DNA of 23,673 nt from NCBI GenBank assembly GCA_050250795.1, contig JBFWNZ010000013.1:1-23673 (forward strand), read 5' to 3'. The translations under genes were made by a program, and so were the position numbers. Numbering within the stretch: the stretch's first letter is position 1; each line of letters starts with the position of its first letter. Origin of the DNA: JBFWNZ01 sp050250795. GTDB taxonomy: Bacteria; Pseudomonadota; Alphaproteobacteria; UBA8366. Shown in pieces: positions 1-7,989 of this stretch. The notes beneath the pieces were generated by a model, which had not been told where the DNA came from, made no database searches, and saw nothing but the letters and a program-made list of their open reading frames with translations.

Positions 1-340
1 GGTCGCGCTGAACGCCGCGATCGAGGAATTGACCAAGCCGCTGACCACCGAGGCCCTGATCGACAAGCTGACCAAGGCCGGCGTTCCCTGCGGCCCGATC
101 TACACCATCGACAAGGTGTTCGCCGACCCTCAGGTCAAGCATCTCGGCATGGCGCAGCGGGTACACTCCGACTGGATGGGCGACATGGATTGCGTCCGCC
201 AGCCGATCTCGCTGTCGCGCACACCCAGCCATATCGTCAAGGCGACGCCCAAGAAAGGCGAAAGCACCGACGAGATCATGGCGTCGCTCGGCTATTCGGC
301 CGACGACATCGCCGCGCTGCGCAAGCGCGATGTGATCTGA
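1..340 (+). CDS. Family III (CaiB/BaiF) CoA-transferase, C-terminal fragment (5' end outside window)
   Basis: The reading frame is open from base 2 to the TGA at 338-340, so only about the last 112 residues of a roughly 400-residue protein are present. Family III CoA-transferases move CoA between acyl-CoA and a free carboxylate through an aspartyl-CoA thioester. The visible part is the typical C-terminal region: 'LTKAGVPCGPIYTIDKVFADPQV' aligned with the family's 'AGVP.GPIN....V..DPQ' motif, then 'RQPISLSRTP' and the closing 'LGYSADDIAALR' that matches the usual 'LG.s..EI..Lr..GvI' ending. The catalytic Asp lies upstream and cannot be checked. The stop is 12 bases before the next ATG (enoyl-CoA hydratase), so the two genes are probably co-transcribed and act on the same acid/acyl-CoA. 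Family assignment is secure; the substrate is unknown. Confidence 0.93.
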   Translation, partial: VALNAAIEELTKPLTTEALIDKLTKAGVPCGPIYTIDKVFADPQVKHLGMAQRVHSDWMGDMDCVRQPISLSRTPSHIVKATPKKGESTDEIMASLGYSADDIAALRKRDVI

Positions 341-352
341 GGAGTACGACGC

Positions 353-1150
353 ATGACCGCGCTGGCAGACGGAAAGCTGATCGCCGAAAAGGACGGGGCC
401 ATCGGCTGGATCACCTTCAACAACCCCGCCAAGCACAACGCCGTGTCGCTGGAGATGTGGGAGGGCGTGGACGCGTCGCTCGCCGATTTCCTGGCCGATG
501 ATGCGATCCGGGTGATCGTCCTGAAAGGGGCAGGGGACAAGGCCTTCGTGGCCGGCGCCGACATTTCGAAATTCGAGAACGAGCGGTCCAACGAAGCCAC
601 GGTGGCCCGCTATTCCCAGGCGGTGGAGCGCGCCTATGACGCGATCCACCAATGCCCGAAACCGACCATCGCCATGATCCGCGGCTACTGCATCGGCGGC
701 GGACTGGGCATTGCGCTCTGCTGCGACCTGCGGATCGCCGCCGGGAATGCGATCTTTGGCATTCCCGCGGCCAAGCTCGGCCTCGGCTACGGCTACAGCA
801 ACCTGCGCAAGCTGGTGGACGTCGTAGGTCCGGCAACGGCAAAGGAAATTTTCTATACCGCACGCCGCTTCAATGCCGAGGAGGCCCTGGGCATGCGGCT
901 GGTGAACCGGATCGTGCCCGACGGCGAACTCGAAGACTTCGTGCGCGGCTATGCGGACCGCATCGCCGAAAATGCACCCCTGACCGTCCAATCCGTCAAT
1001 CTCATCGTCAACGAGATCGTCAAGGATCCGGCCGCTCGCGATATGGCGAAGTGCGACCGCCTGACGGCCGACTGCTTCGCCAGCGAAGATTATGTGGAAG
1101 GCCGGCGGGCATTCATGGAGAAACGCAAACCCGCCTTCATCGGTCGCTAG
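353..1150 (+). CDS. Enoyl-CoA hydratase/isomerase (crotonase) family protein, 265 aa
   Basis: This is a full-length crotonase-fold protein with an ATG start and 'aggag' 9 bases upstream. The first oxyanion-hole segment is 'AFVAGADISKF' (64-74) and the second is 'GYCIGGGLGIALCCDLRIA' (111-129). At the position of rat hydratase Glu144 ('FGxPE') the sequence reads FGIPAA, so Ala139 replaces the glutamate. The second glutamate (rat Glu164) appears retained as Glu165 in 'ATAKEIFYTA'. Loss of Glu144 is compatible with isomerase, hydrolase or other crotonase chemistry, and simple syn-hydration is less certain. The C-terminus 'EGRRAFMEKRKPAFIGR' is typical of bacterial EchA-like proteins. It lies 12 bases behind the CoA-transferase gene, which suggests activation of an acid to its CoA ester and then modification of the acyl chain. 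Family is certain; reaction is not. Confidence 0.95.
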   Translation: MTALADGKLIAEKDGAIGWITFNNPAKHNAVSLEMWEGVDASLADFLADDAIRVIVLKGAGDKAFVAGADISKFENERSNEATVARYSQAVERAYDAIHQCPKPTIAMIRGYCIGGGLGIALCCDLRIAAGNAIFGIPAAKLGLGYGYSNLRKLVDVVGPATAKEIFYTARRFNAEEALGMRLVNRIVPDGELEDFVRGYADRIAENAPLTVQSVNLIVNEIVKDPAARDMAKCDRLTADCFASEDYVEGRRAFMEKRKPAFIGR

Positions 1151-1240
1151 AGACCGCAATATCCTTTAGGCCGGCGGCGGCTTTCATCCGTCTCCGGCAG
1201 ATTCATCCGACTGCGCGGTCTGTCCTGGGGAGAAATGCTG

Positions 1241-1259
1241 CCGCGAGTTCACCTCGCGG
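1241..1259 (-). terminator. Possible weak terminator hairpin downstream of the cold-shock gene
   Basis: An inverted repeat of 7 bp (CCGCGAG / CTCGCGG) with a 5-base loop lies 40 bases beyond the stop codon of the leftward cold-shock gene. On the minus strand it is followed by 'CAGCATTTCTCC', only a short T-rich tract. It may end that transcript, but the tail is weak. It is not followed by T residues on the plus strand. Confidence 0.35.
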
Positions 1260-1298
1260 GGCTTACCACGACGGGACGGCGGAACTCGGCTGAAATCG

Positions 1299-1505
1299 TC
1301 AGTCGGCTGCGACGAGATCGACGGCCTTCTGCCCCTTCGGTTCGTCACGAACCTCGAAGTTCAGGCGCTGCCCTTCGTTCAAGGCGGTCATTCCCGCGCG
1401 CTGGACGGCGGAAATATGAACGAAAACGTCCTTCCCCCCACCATCCGGAGCGATGAACCCATAGCCTTTGGTGGCATTGAACCATTTGACGGTTCCGATA
1501 GGCAT
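1299..1505 (-). CDS. CspA-family cold-shock protein, 68 aa
   Basis: This is a single cold-shock domain of normal length (68 residues). Such proteins bind single-stranded RNA and DNA and act as RNA chaperones in the cytoplasm. The N-terminus 'GTVKWFNATKGYGFI' contains RNP1 (KGYGFI, 13-18), and RNP2 is 'VFVHI' (27-31), both with the expected aromatic residues. The ATG at 1505 is preceded on the minus strand by 'AGAGGG' about 8 bases upstream. The gene stands alone, with a 380-base non-coding region on its 5' side, consistent with the long untranslated leaders of this family. Whether it is truly cold-induced cannot be told from sequence. Confidence 0.97.
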   Translation of the reverse strand: MPIGTVKWFNATKGYGFIAPDGGGKDVFVHISAVQRAGMTALNEGQRLNFEVRDEPKGQKAVDLVAAD

Positions 1506-1885
1506 TTAACGAGCCCTCTTACCTGTTCGGCGCATGCGCGGTCCCTTACCGTGCACTTCAGCGTTCCCCCGCCATCACCCACGCGCCCCAGGGCTCTCGG
1601 AAACCCAATCCGTTCCCCAGCCGACGCATCGCAGCGAGGCTGGACAAAGATGCTACCGGCTGTCCGGACGAACTCAAGAAAAATCGCGCTGAATACCGCG
1701 GGTAATCGCGCGTTTGCAAGCCATGAACCGCCATACCCCGGTGCCACAGCTTGACCCCTTCGCCCAATGCAATACGCTCACCTTGCCCGCAGGGCCTCTG
1801 TACCGCGACAGCGGCCCTCACCATTCATCGCAACCGTCAGCTCGATGCCGATCCCCGGCATCGGCCCTGTGGGAGGACCATTTTC
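1506..1885. other. 380-base intergenic region between divergent cold-shock and ABM-domain genes
   Basis: This stretch must contain the promoter and leader of the leftward cold-shock gene and the promoter of the rightward ABM-domain gene. Open frames cross it, but none shows coding character or a recognisable protein. The only element I can place with confidence is the ribosome binding site 'GGGAGGA' at 1871-1877 for the ATG at 1886. I could not identify convincing -35/-10 boxes or a defined RNA thermosensor structure by eye. Confidence 0.5.
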
Positions 1886-2188
1886 ATGGCGCAGATCGCG
1901 CTCAGCGTCGAATTTCTGATCAAGCAGGACCGCGTCGAGGACTTCAAAGCCCTGATGACGAAGCATGCGGCGAAGACCTTGCGCGAGGAACCGGGACGAT
2001 GCCTGCGCTTCGACATCATGGTGCCGAAGACCGAGATCAACTGCGTTTTCCTGTACGAACTCTACGCCGACGAAAAGGCATTCCAGGACCACCTGAACGG
2101 CCCCATCGTCGCGGCAACGCGTGCCGCATATGCGGAAATGCTGATCGACCGCCGGCTCGTGATCTGCGAACGGCTTCTGTCGGAATAA
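1886..2188 (+). CDS. Antibiotic biosynthesis monooxygenase (ABM)-domain protein, 100 aa
   Basis: This is a small ferredoxin-like-fold protein of the ABM/YgiN type. Such proteins are cytoplasmic dimers; some are cofactor-independent quinol or polyketide monooxygenases, and many have no known substrate. The supporting pattern is the short central segment 'EEPGRCLRFDI', then 'FLYELYADEKAFQDHL', which matches the family's 'EpGC.rfdv......f.lyE.y.d..af..H' signature. I chose the ATG at 1886 because 'GGGAGGA' sits 8 bases before it and the homologous region starts there, although the frame is open further upstream. A strong terminator follows directly, so the gene is probably monocistronic. Function beyond the family is not inferable. 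Confidence 0.88.
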   Translation: MAQIALSVEFLIKQDRVEDFKALMTKHAAKTLREEPGRCLRFDIMVPKTEINCVFLYELYADEKAFQDHLNGPIVAATRAAYAEMLIDRRLVICERLLSE

Positions 2189-2197
2189 CCCATGCCA

Positions 2198-2249
2198 ATG
2201 CCGGCGGGGACAACCCGCCGGCATCTCGCGCTTCGGCGCTTTTCTTTTA
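2198..2249 (+). terminator. Tandem-hairpin rho-independent terminator after the ABM gene
   Basis: An 11-bp perfect stem (ATGCCGGCGGG at 2198-2208 pairing with CCCGCCGGCAT at 2214-2224, loop GACAA) begins 9 bases after the stop codon. It is followed by a GCGC-TTCG-GCGC mini-hairpin with a UUCG tetraloop (2228-2239) and then 'TTTTCTTTT'. The second hairpin plus T tract forms the terminator proper. Confidence 0.85.
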
Positions 2250-2311
2250 TCTTTCCATTCCCTAGGGTCTAGCCTTCTCGCGCATCTCCCGCGCGGCCTC
2301 CGGCGGCCCCC

Positions 2312-3217
2312 ATGATCGAACTCTGGATTGTTATCTCGCTCTTCGCTGCGGTCATGCAGACGATCCGCAGCACACTGCAGAAGCACCTGACCGGGGGCCT
2401 CAGCACCAATGCGGTGACGTTGGTGCGCTTCCTGTTCGGGATGCCCTTCGCGGTCGTCTACCTGATCGTGCTGAACCAGGGCTTCGCGACGCCCATCCCC
2501 GAGACGCATGCCAAATTCTACCTCTACGCCGTTCTTGGCGGCATCTCGCAGATCGCCGCGACATGGCTGCTCATCCGGCTGTTCTCCTATCGGAACTTCG
2601 CCGTCGGAACCACATACTCGAAGACCGAGACGCTCCAAACCGCCGTGTTCACCGCGGTTTTGCTGCAGGAGATGATGGCCTTCACCGGGCTTCTCGCCGT
2701 GCTGGTGGGGATGGCGGGCGTGATTCTGATCTCCGTCGTCCGAACCCGCACGGGCACCCGCAGCCTGCTGGCAGGGCTCACCGACAAAGCCGCGCTGCTC
2801 GGCATCGCCTCCGGCGGCTTCTTCGCCATGGCCGCCGTCGCGATCCGGGCGGCCGGCTGGTCGCTGCCCTCGGGCGACGTGTTCACCCGCGCCGCCCTGA
2901 CCCTGGTGGCCGTGACCGCCGCGGAAAGCCTGATCCTCGGCGGCTATATGCTGGTCCGGGAGCCGCAGGAGCTGCGCAAGATATTTCTCGCTTGGCGTAT
3001 TCCCGTGATCGTCGGCCTGACCAGCATCCTCGGCTCCATCGGCTGGTTCACCGCCATGACCATGCAGAACCCCGCGCTGGTCAAGACGGTCGGCCAGATC
3101 GAGATCGTCTTCACGGTCCTGATCTCCTATCTGGTCTTCAAGGAACGCTCGACCCTGCTTGAACTGCTCGGCATGGCGCTGATCGTCGGCAGCATCCTGA
3201 TCCTGCTGCTCGACTGA
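2312..3217 (+). CDS. DMT-superfamily (EamA) permease, 301 aa
   Basis: This inner-membrane protein of about 300 residues is rich in hydrophobic segments, consistent with the 10-helix, two-EamA-repeat architecture of drug/metabolite transporters. The first repeat covers roughly residues 1-140 and the second 155-301. The C-terminal repeat holds the family-typical 'QIEIVFTVLISYLVFKERSTLLELLGMALIVGSILIL' (positions 263-299), where the acidic residue and 'F.ER' are hallmarks. Small metabolites, amino acids or toxic analogues are usual substrates, mostly exported. There is no good Shine-Dalgarno sequence before the ATG at 2312 (the preceding bases are C-rich), so the start is less certain than the frame. 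The stop lies 6 bases from the end of the convergent MFS gene. Confidence 0.92.
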   Translation: MIELWIVISLFAAVMQTIRSTLQKHLTGGLSTNAVTLVRFLFGMPFAVVYLIVLNQGFATPIPETHAKFYLYAVLGGISQIAATWLLIRLFSYRNFAVGTTYSKTETLQTAVFTAVLLQEMMAFTGLLAVLVGMAGVILISVVRTRTGTRSLLAGLTDKAALLGIASGGFFAMAAVAIRAAGWSLPSGDVFTRAALTLVAVTAAESLILGGYMLVREPQELRKIFLAWRIPVIVGLTSILGSIGWFTAMTMQNPALVKTVGQIEIVFTVLISYLVFKERSTLLELLGMALIVGSILILLLD

Positions 3218-3223
3218 TCCGCC

Positions 3224-4459
3224 TCACGATGCGTCCGGCGTCTCCGGCTTGCTGCGGATTTCCGGCCAGACCAGGAAGGTGACGAGCAGCAGCACCATAC
3301 CGATGGAGGCATTGAGCGTCAGCGCATCGGCCGCGCCCAGATGGTTGGCGAGGAAGCCGAGCAGCAGCACCCCGAACGGGCCGGAGCCGATGAACATCGT
3401 GACCAAGCCCATGGCGCGGGACCGCATCTCCGGCGTGGCCGACCGGAAGGCGATAGCGCTCTGCATCGAGGCATAGCCGGCGAAGCCGAATCCCCCGGTC
3501 GTCAGCAGCGCGATCGAGAGCCCGTAGATCGGCGACAGCGAGAACAGCAGCACGCCGGAGCAGAACAGCACGCCGCCATAGAAGAACAGGTAATTGTACT
3601 GCGTGGTGCGGGCATAGACCGACACCCACATCGCGCCGAGAAACGAGCCCAGCCCCTCGGCCGAGAACATCAGCCCGATGGCGAAGGCGCTGAGCAGCAG
3701 CTCCTCGCGGCCGATGGCCGGCACCATCGAGCTGTAGGAGAAGGCGAACATATTGACGATGACCGTCACGAACAGCACGCCCAGCAGCAGCCGGTTCGTC
3801 CGGGCATACTGAAAGCCTTCGATCAGGTTGCGCAGCACCGACTGCGGCTTCTGCTCCGCCTCCGATTTCCGGGGGCGCACGTAATGGACCCGCAGGACCA
3901 GCAGGATACTGACCAGATAGGCCGCAAAACCCAGCAGATAGGCGCCCTGAAGGCCGACCGTCTGATACATCAGACCGCCGATCAGAGGACCGAGGCCGCG
4001 GGTCGAATTGTTGGTCATGGAATCGAGCGCCATAGCCGGCCCGATGCGTTCGGTTCCGGCGAACTCTCCCAGCATGGTGCGCCGGATCGCATGCTCACCG
4101 GACAGGTAGACACCGGAGATGAAGGCGCCGAGCCCGATCTGCCAGAGCGCCAGATGGCCTGTCCAGGCGGACAGCGATAGCAGCCCCAGCACGACGGTGG
4201 TCGTGCTCAGCCCCGCCAGCAGCAGATGCCGGCGGTCGAAGCGGTCGGCGACCGCCCCGACGACCGCGCCGAACAGGGCGAAGGGAAGCTGCCGCAGGAA
4301 CATCATCAGCGCGACCAGCAGCGGCGAGCCGGTCAGGTCGAAGACATAGATGCCGATGGCCAGCACTTCGAGCCAGCGCATCGTGTTTACAAGGCCGCCG
4401 ACAAGCCAGATTTTACGGAATCCGGGATGCCGCAGCAGCTGGACCGGCGTCGCTGCCAT
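3224..4459 (-). CDS. MFS transporter, MFS_3/EntS-like exporter, 411 aa
   Basis: A 12-helix major facilitator protein of normal length. The N-terminus 'LLRHPGFRKIWLVGGLVNTMRWLEVLAIGIYVFDLTGSP' (residues 8-46) is typical of the MFS_3 group related to the enterobactin exporter EntS. The loop 2-3 motif appears as 'GAVVGAVADRFDRRHLLL' with its basic pair, and a degenerate copy lies in the second half. Members export siderophores, drugs or metabolites from the inner membrane. The gene begins 19 bases after the stop of the ketopantoate-reductase-like gene on the same strand, so the two probably form an operon. That position hints at export of a pathway product or inhibitor. The upstream region shows no clear Shine-Dalgarno sequence; translation may be coupled to the preceding gene. 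Confidence 0.93.
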   Translation of the reverse strand: MAATPVQLLRHPGFRKIWLVGGLVNTMRWLEVLAIGIYVFDLTGSPLLVALMMFLRQLPFALFGAVVGAVADRFDRRHLLLAGLSTTTVVLGLLSLSAWTGHLALWQIGLGAFISGVYLSGEHAIRRTMLGEFAGTERIGPAMALDSMTNNSTRGLGPLIGGLMYQTVGLQGAYLLGFAAYLVSILLVLRVHYVRPRKSEAEQKPQSVLRNLIEGFQYARTNRLLLGVLFVTVIVNMFAFSYSSMVPAIGREELLLSAFAIGLMFSAEGLGSFLGAMWVSVYARTTQYNYLFFYGGVLFCSGVLLFSLSPIYGLSIALLTTGGFGFAGYASMQSAIAFRSATPEMRSRAMGLVTMFIGSGPFGVLLLGFLANHLGAADALTLNASIGMVLLLVTFLVWPEIRSKPETPDAS

Positions 4460-4478
4460 CGGAATGGAGCGAGACGGC

Positions 4479-5540
4479 TTAGAGATTGTGCAGGTTTGCG
4501 ATCAGCTCGATGCTCGGCTTTGCCAGCCCGCGCTCGACCCGTTTCACCACATCGACCAGCGCCGCGTTCGCCGGCGTCTGCCGGCCGAGAGCAGCAGCCT
4601 TTTCAACGACGAAACCATTGATCTGGTCGATCTCCGTCCGCCGGCCCTTGCGCATATCCTGACCCATCGAGGGGCGTTGCTCGTCGCCGCGGCGCTTCAC
4701 GCCTTCGGCGATCTCGTGCTCCACACGCTGCATCGCGGCGGCATCGCCCTCGGCCGCTGCGGCCCAGTCGTCCGCCGGCAGATGCAGGATATCCTCGATC
4801 ACATAGCCATTCGCCTGTCCGGTACGGATCGCCTCGCCGCCGATCCGGATCGAAAAGCGGCGCGTGATTTCATTGGAATCGCGCTCGTTGCCGCTCATGC
4901 CCGTACAGGCCGACAACCCGTTGCGCATGGCGTTGACCACCAGCTTGGACCAACGCTCGCCCCACAGGTTGCTTGTCACCTTGGCGCTGTCGGCCGCGCG
5001 CAGCATGTCGGCCAGTTCCTCGACCCGCTTGGTCGTGCGGCCATGCGGCTCGCCGAGCCGGAAAACGGTGTGCTTGTCGCCGCCCAGGGGCACGTTGCGC
5101 TGAATATGCCCCGGTTCGGTCAGCTCTGCCGCGATCAGGGAGGCGATGCAGCCGACCGTGCGGCCCCAACCGACGATGGACGCAATGCGCTCTTCGTTGA
5201 TGCAGTTCTGCAGCGAACAGATGAAGCCGTCCGGCGCCAGATACTGGGACAGCAGCATCGTCGCCCAGGCGGTATCATAGGATTTCGTCGAGACGATGCC
5301 GATATCGATCGGCGCTTCCTTGGAAATCTGCTGCACCTCGGTGATGTGCAGCGCCTTCATCGGCACGGTGAAGCGCTCTTCCGGCGACAGTCCCGAGAGT
5401 TCAAGCCCGGTCCGGCGCATATATTCCACATGCTCCGGCCAGGGATCGATCACGGTCACGTCGTGCCCCGCACGGGTCATATGCCCCGCCACATAGCCAC
5501 CGACCGCTCCGGCCCCGATCAGGACGACGCGCTTGCCCAT
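4479..5540 (-). CDS. Ketopantoate reductase (ApbA/PanE)-family NADPH oxidoreductase, 353 aa
   Basis: This enzyme family reduces 2-keto acids such as 2-dehydropantoate with NADPH. The Rossmann motif GAGAVGG is at 9-15. The family's polar residues are present: Lys86 ('STKSYDT'), Asn112 ('QNCINEE'), a probable catalytic Lys199 with Asn203 ('WSKLVVNAMRNG'), and the C-terminal signature 'RPSMGQDM...TEIDQINGFVV' containing Ser291 and Glu303, equivalent to the E. coli PanE substrate-binding glutamate. The protein is about 50 residues longer than PanE, mainly from extra sequence around 245-287, so it is probably a paralogue with another 2-keto acid substrate. The true start is ATG 5540, with GGGGAA just upstream; the open frame beyond it is not coding. 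It is divergent from the lactonase gene. Confidence 0.9.
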   Translation of the reverse strand: MGKRVVLIGAGAVGGYVAGHMTRAGHDVTVIDPWPEHVEYMRRTGLELSGLSPEERFTVPMKALHITEVQQISKEAPIDIGIVSTKSYDTAWATMLLSQYLAPDGFICSLQNCINEERIASIVGWGRTVGCIASLIAAELTEPGHIQRNVPLGGDKHTVFRLGEPHGRTTKRVEELADMLRAADSAKVTSNLWGERWSKLVVNAMRNGLSACTGMSGNERDSNEITRRFSIRIGGEAIRTGQANGYVIEDILHLPADDWAAAAEGDAAAMQRVEHEIAEGVKRRGDEQRPSMGQDMRKGRRTEIDQINGFVVEKAAALGRQTPANAALVDVVKRVERGLAKPSIELIANLHNL

Positions 5541-5766
5541 CTGCGTTTCCCCATATGCGTTTTTGTCGCTGTTCCTGCCGTTATAGCCCGCGCTCCGCAC
5601 CCATGCCAGCGCAGCGCGAGGCGCACGCAAACTTTCCATCTGCCACCTTGGATTGTCCGCACCGGAACTCCCGCGCAACGAGATGCCTGTCAGGTTTACG
5701 AATCTCACGGGGTCAGGGTCTCAGAGCAAAGCTGTCCGCCGAGTTCGACAAACAGGCCTCACGCTG

Positions 5767-5795
5767 TTGACGGATGTTTACGTTTCCGCGCTAGA
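5767..5795 (+). promoter_or_regulatory. Candidate sigma-70 promoter giving a near-leaderless lactonase mRNA
   Basis: TTGACG (5767-5772) is separated by 17 bases from GCTAGA (5790-5795), a good housekeeping-type arrangement. Transcription would begin around 5802-5805, at or within a few bases of the ATG at 5805. No Shine-Dalgarno sequence precedes that ATG, which fits a leaderless or near-leaderless transcript. This is pattern matching only. Confidence 0.5.
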
Positions 5796-5804
5796 CTGCC
5801 GGCC

Positions 5805-6794
5805 ATGTCCGATCTTCCCATTCCCGTCTCCGCAGTCGACACCGTCGGCCATTGGTTCAACCGCCCGGAATGCGTGCTCGCCACCGCCGGGGGCGACATC
5901 TTCGTCTCGCACTGGCAGGGCGGGGTCAGCCATCTGCTGCCGACCAGCGAGATTCGCCATTACATCGCCATAGGGGCGGGCGAGGGGGCGAGCCCGCCCA
6001 TCGCCACCAACGGCTTCGCCATCACGCCGGAAGGCGATTTCCTGCTCGCCAACCTGCATCCGGACGGCGGCGGGGTGTGGCGGCTGTCGGTGACCGGCGA
6101 GGCGACACCCGTTCTGACCGAGGTCGACGGCCTGGTGCTGCCGCCCACGAATTTCGTTTCCATCGACCGGGCTGGACGCATCTGGGCGACCGTCAGCACG
6201 CTGCACAAGCCCCGCGCCCAGGCCTATCGGCCGAATGTCGCGGACGGCTTCGTCGTCATGATGGACAAGCGCGGTGCGCGGATCGTCGCCGACGGTCTCG
6301 GTTACACCAACGAGGCGGTGGTCGATCCCAGCGGCGAATGGCTCTACGTCAACGAGACCATGGGGCGGCGCACCTCGCGCCTCCGCATCCGTGCCGATGG
6401 CAGCCTGGGCCCGCGCGAAACCGTCGCCGAGTATCCCGCGGGCACCTGGCCGGACGGCATCGCCTTCGACGAGGAAGGCGGCGTCTGGATGGCCAGCGTG
6501 ATCTCGAACCGGCTGATCCGCGTCGACCGCGACGGCCGCCAGACGACGATCATTGAGGATGCCGACGCGGAATGGGTCGATACGGTCGAGCGTGCCTTCC
6601 AGGCGGGCGAGATGACGCCCGAGCACCTGCATGACACCGGCCGCGCCCGGCTCAAGGACATTGCGTCCATCGCCTTCGGCGGGCCGGACCGCCGGACCGG
6701 CTATATGGGCAACCTGCTGGAGGACCGCATCTATACCTTCCGCAGCCCCTATGCCGGCGTCGAGCCGCCGCACTGGCACTGGTGGAACCGCTAG
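5805..6794 (+). CDS. SMP-30/gluconolactonase-family lactonase, 329 aa
   Basis: A six-bladed beta-propeller hydrolase of the SMP-30/gluconolactonase/LRE family, which opens sugar lactones or related esters with a divalent metal. The expected metal ligands can be placed: Glu22 in 'NRPECVLA', Asn116 in 'PPTNFVSID', Asn169 in 'YTNEAVVDPSG' and Asp217 in 'WPDGIAFDEEGGVWMAS'. Length and motif order are normal and no signal peptide is visible, so it should be cytoplasmic. The ATG at 5805 is chosen because homologous sequence starts there; the frame is open far upstream only through GC-rich antisense of the neighbouring gene. The TAG stop is directly followed by the ATG of the FAH-family gene, so the two proteins are co-translated and very probably catalyse successive steps. 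Confidence 0.92.
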   Translation: MSDLPIPVSAVDTVGHWFNRPECVLATAGGDIFVSHWQGGVSHLLPTSEIRHYIAIGAGEGASPPIATNGFAITPEGDFLLANLHPDGGGVWRLSVTGEATPVLTEVDGLVLPPTNFVSIDRAGRIWATVSTLHKPRAQAYRPNVADGFVVMMDKRGARIVADGLGYTNEAVVDPSGEWLYVNETMGRRTSRLRIRADGSLGPRETVAEYPAGTWPDGIAFDEEGGVWMASVISNRLIRVDRDGRQTTIIEDADAEWVDTVERAFQAGEMTPEHLHDTGRARLKDIASIAFGGPDRRTGYMGNLLEDRIYTFRSPYAGVEPPHWHWWNR

Positions 6795-7970
6795 ATGCGG
6801 CTGACGCTCGATCCGGTTTCGACCCTGCCCGAGGACGCGGCACAGGCCACGCTTGTCGGACGGGTCTGGCGCCCGGACCTCTCCGGTCCCTCCGTGATCG
6901 CGATCCGCGACGGGCGCGCCTTCGATATTTCCGACGCGACGGCCACGACGGCCGATCTGCTGAACGCTCCCGATCCGGTCCGGATCGCGCGCGACGCCTC
7001 CGGTGACGATCTGGGGCCGGTCGCCGCGCTGATCGCGAACAGCGGACTGGATGCCCGCGACCCAGCCGCGCCCTGGCTTCTGGCACCCTGCGACCTGCAG
7101 GCGGTGAAGGCCTGCGGCGTCACCTTCGCCGCAAGCCTGCTGGAACGCGTGATCGAGGAACAGGCGAAGGGCGACGCCTCCGCCGCCGACGCCATCCGCC
7201 AGCGCATCGGCAACGAGATCGGAACCGATCTGGGCGCCATCGTGCCGGGCTCCGAGGCGGCGATGCGCCTCAAGGAGGCGCTGATCGCCCGCAATGCCTG
7301 GTCGCAGTATCTTGAGGTCGGCATCGGCCCCGACGCGGAAGTGTTCACCAAGGCCCAGCCCATGTCCTCGGTCGGCACCGGCGCGGAGGTCGGCATCCAT
7401 CCGCAATCCGTCTGGAACAATCCCGAGCCCGAGGTCGTGCTGGCCCTGTCGGCCGACGGCCGTATCGTCGGAGCCTCGCTGGGCAACGATGTGAACCTGC
7501 GCGATGTCGAAGGCCGCAGCGCCCTGCTGCTGGGCAAGGCCAAGGACAACAACGCCTCCTGCGCAATCGGCCCCTTCATCCGTCTGATCGACGAGCGCTA
7601 CACGCTCGACGATCTGCGCGCGACGCAGGTCGGCCTGCGCGTCGAAGGCGACGACCAGTTCGTGCTCGAAGGGTCCAGTTCGCTCGCGCTCATCAGCCGC
7701 GACATCGCCGACCTCGCGGCCCAGACCATCGGCGCGAACCACCAATATCCCGACGGCGCCATGCTGTTCACCGGCACCATGTTCGCGCCGGTAAAGGATC
7801 GCGGCGCGGCGGGCAAGGGCTTCACCCACAGCGTCGGCGACATCGTCACCGTCGCGTCGCCGCGGCTGGGCGCGCTCGTCAACCGCGTGACGACGAGCGA
7901 CCGTGCGGAACCCTGGGTCTACGGCACCGGCGCATTGATGCGGAATCTGGCGGGCAGGGGGCTGCTGTAA
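6795..7970 (+). CDS. Fumarylacetoacetate hydrolase (FAH)-family enzyme, COG3970-like, 391 aa
   Basis: The C-terminal two thirds is a FAH catalytic domain. The metal ligands are Glu211 and Glu213 in 'WNNPEPEVVL' and Asp232 in 'GNDVNLRD', with the family loop 'KAKDNNASCAIGP' (248-260). The segment 'SVGTGAEVGIHPQS' and the long N-terminal extension resemble the subgroup that includes 2-keto-3-deoxy-pentonate dehydratases of non-phosphorylative pentose pathways; I recall this resemblance and could not test it by alignment. Members cleave C-C bonds, dehydrate or decarboxylate 2-keto acids. The ATG directly abuts the lactonase stop codon (TAGATG), so expression is coupled: lactone opening followed by 2-keto acid processing is the natural reading. 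Family certain, reaction tentative. Confidence 0.9.
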   Translation: MRLTLDPVSTLPEDAAQATLVGRVWRPDLSGPSVIAIRDGRAFDISDATATTADLLNAPDPVRIARDASGDDLGPVAALIANSGLDARDPAAPWLLAPCDLQAVKACGVTFAASLLERVIEEQAKGDASAADAIRQRIGNEIGTDLGAIVPGSEAAMRLKEALIARNAWSQYLEVGIGPDAEVFTKAQPMSSVGTGAEVGIHPQSVWNNPEPEVVLALSADGRIVGASLGNDVNLRDVEGRSALLLGKAKDNNASCAIGPFIRLIDERYTLDDLRATQVGLRVEGDDQFVLEGSSSLALISRDIADLAAQTIGANHQYPDGAMLFTGTMFAPVKDRGAAGKGFTHSVGDIVTVASPRLGALVNRVTTSDRAEPWVYGTGALMRNLAGRGLL

Positions 7971-7989
7971 TCGAGGGAGGAACGAAAAC

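Noticed and set aside
1506..1885. Small open frames within the cold-shock leader region on both strands
   Set aside because: They lack ribosome binding sites and recognisable protein features and overlap each other; the region is better explained as regulatory.
4350..5804. Upstream extension of the lactonase reading frame (total 814 codons)
   Set aside because: The extension is antisense to the ketopantoate-reductase-like gene; homology and the promoter candidate both place the start at 5805.
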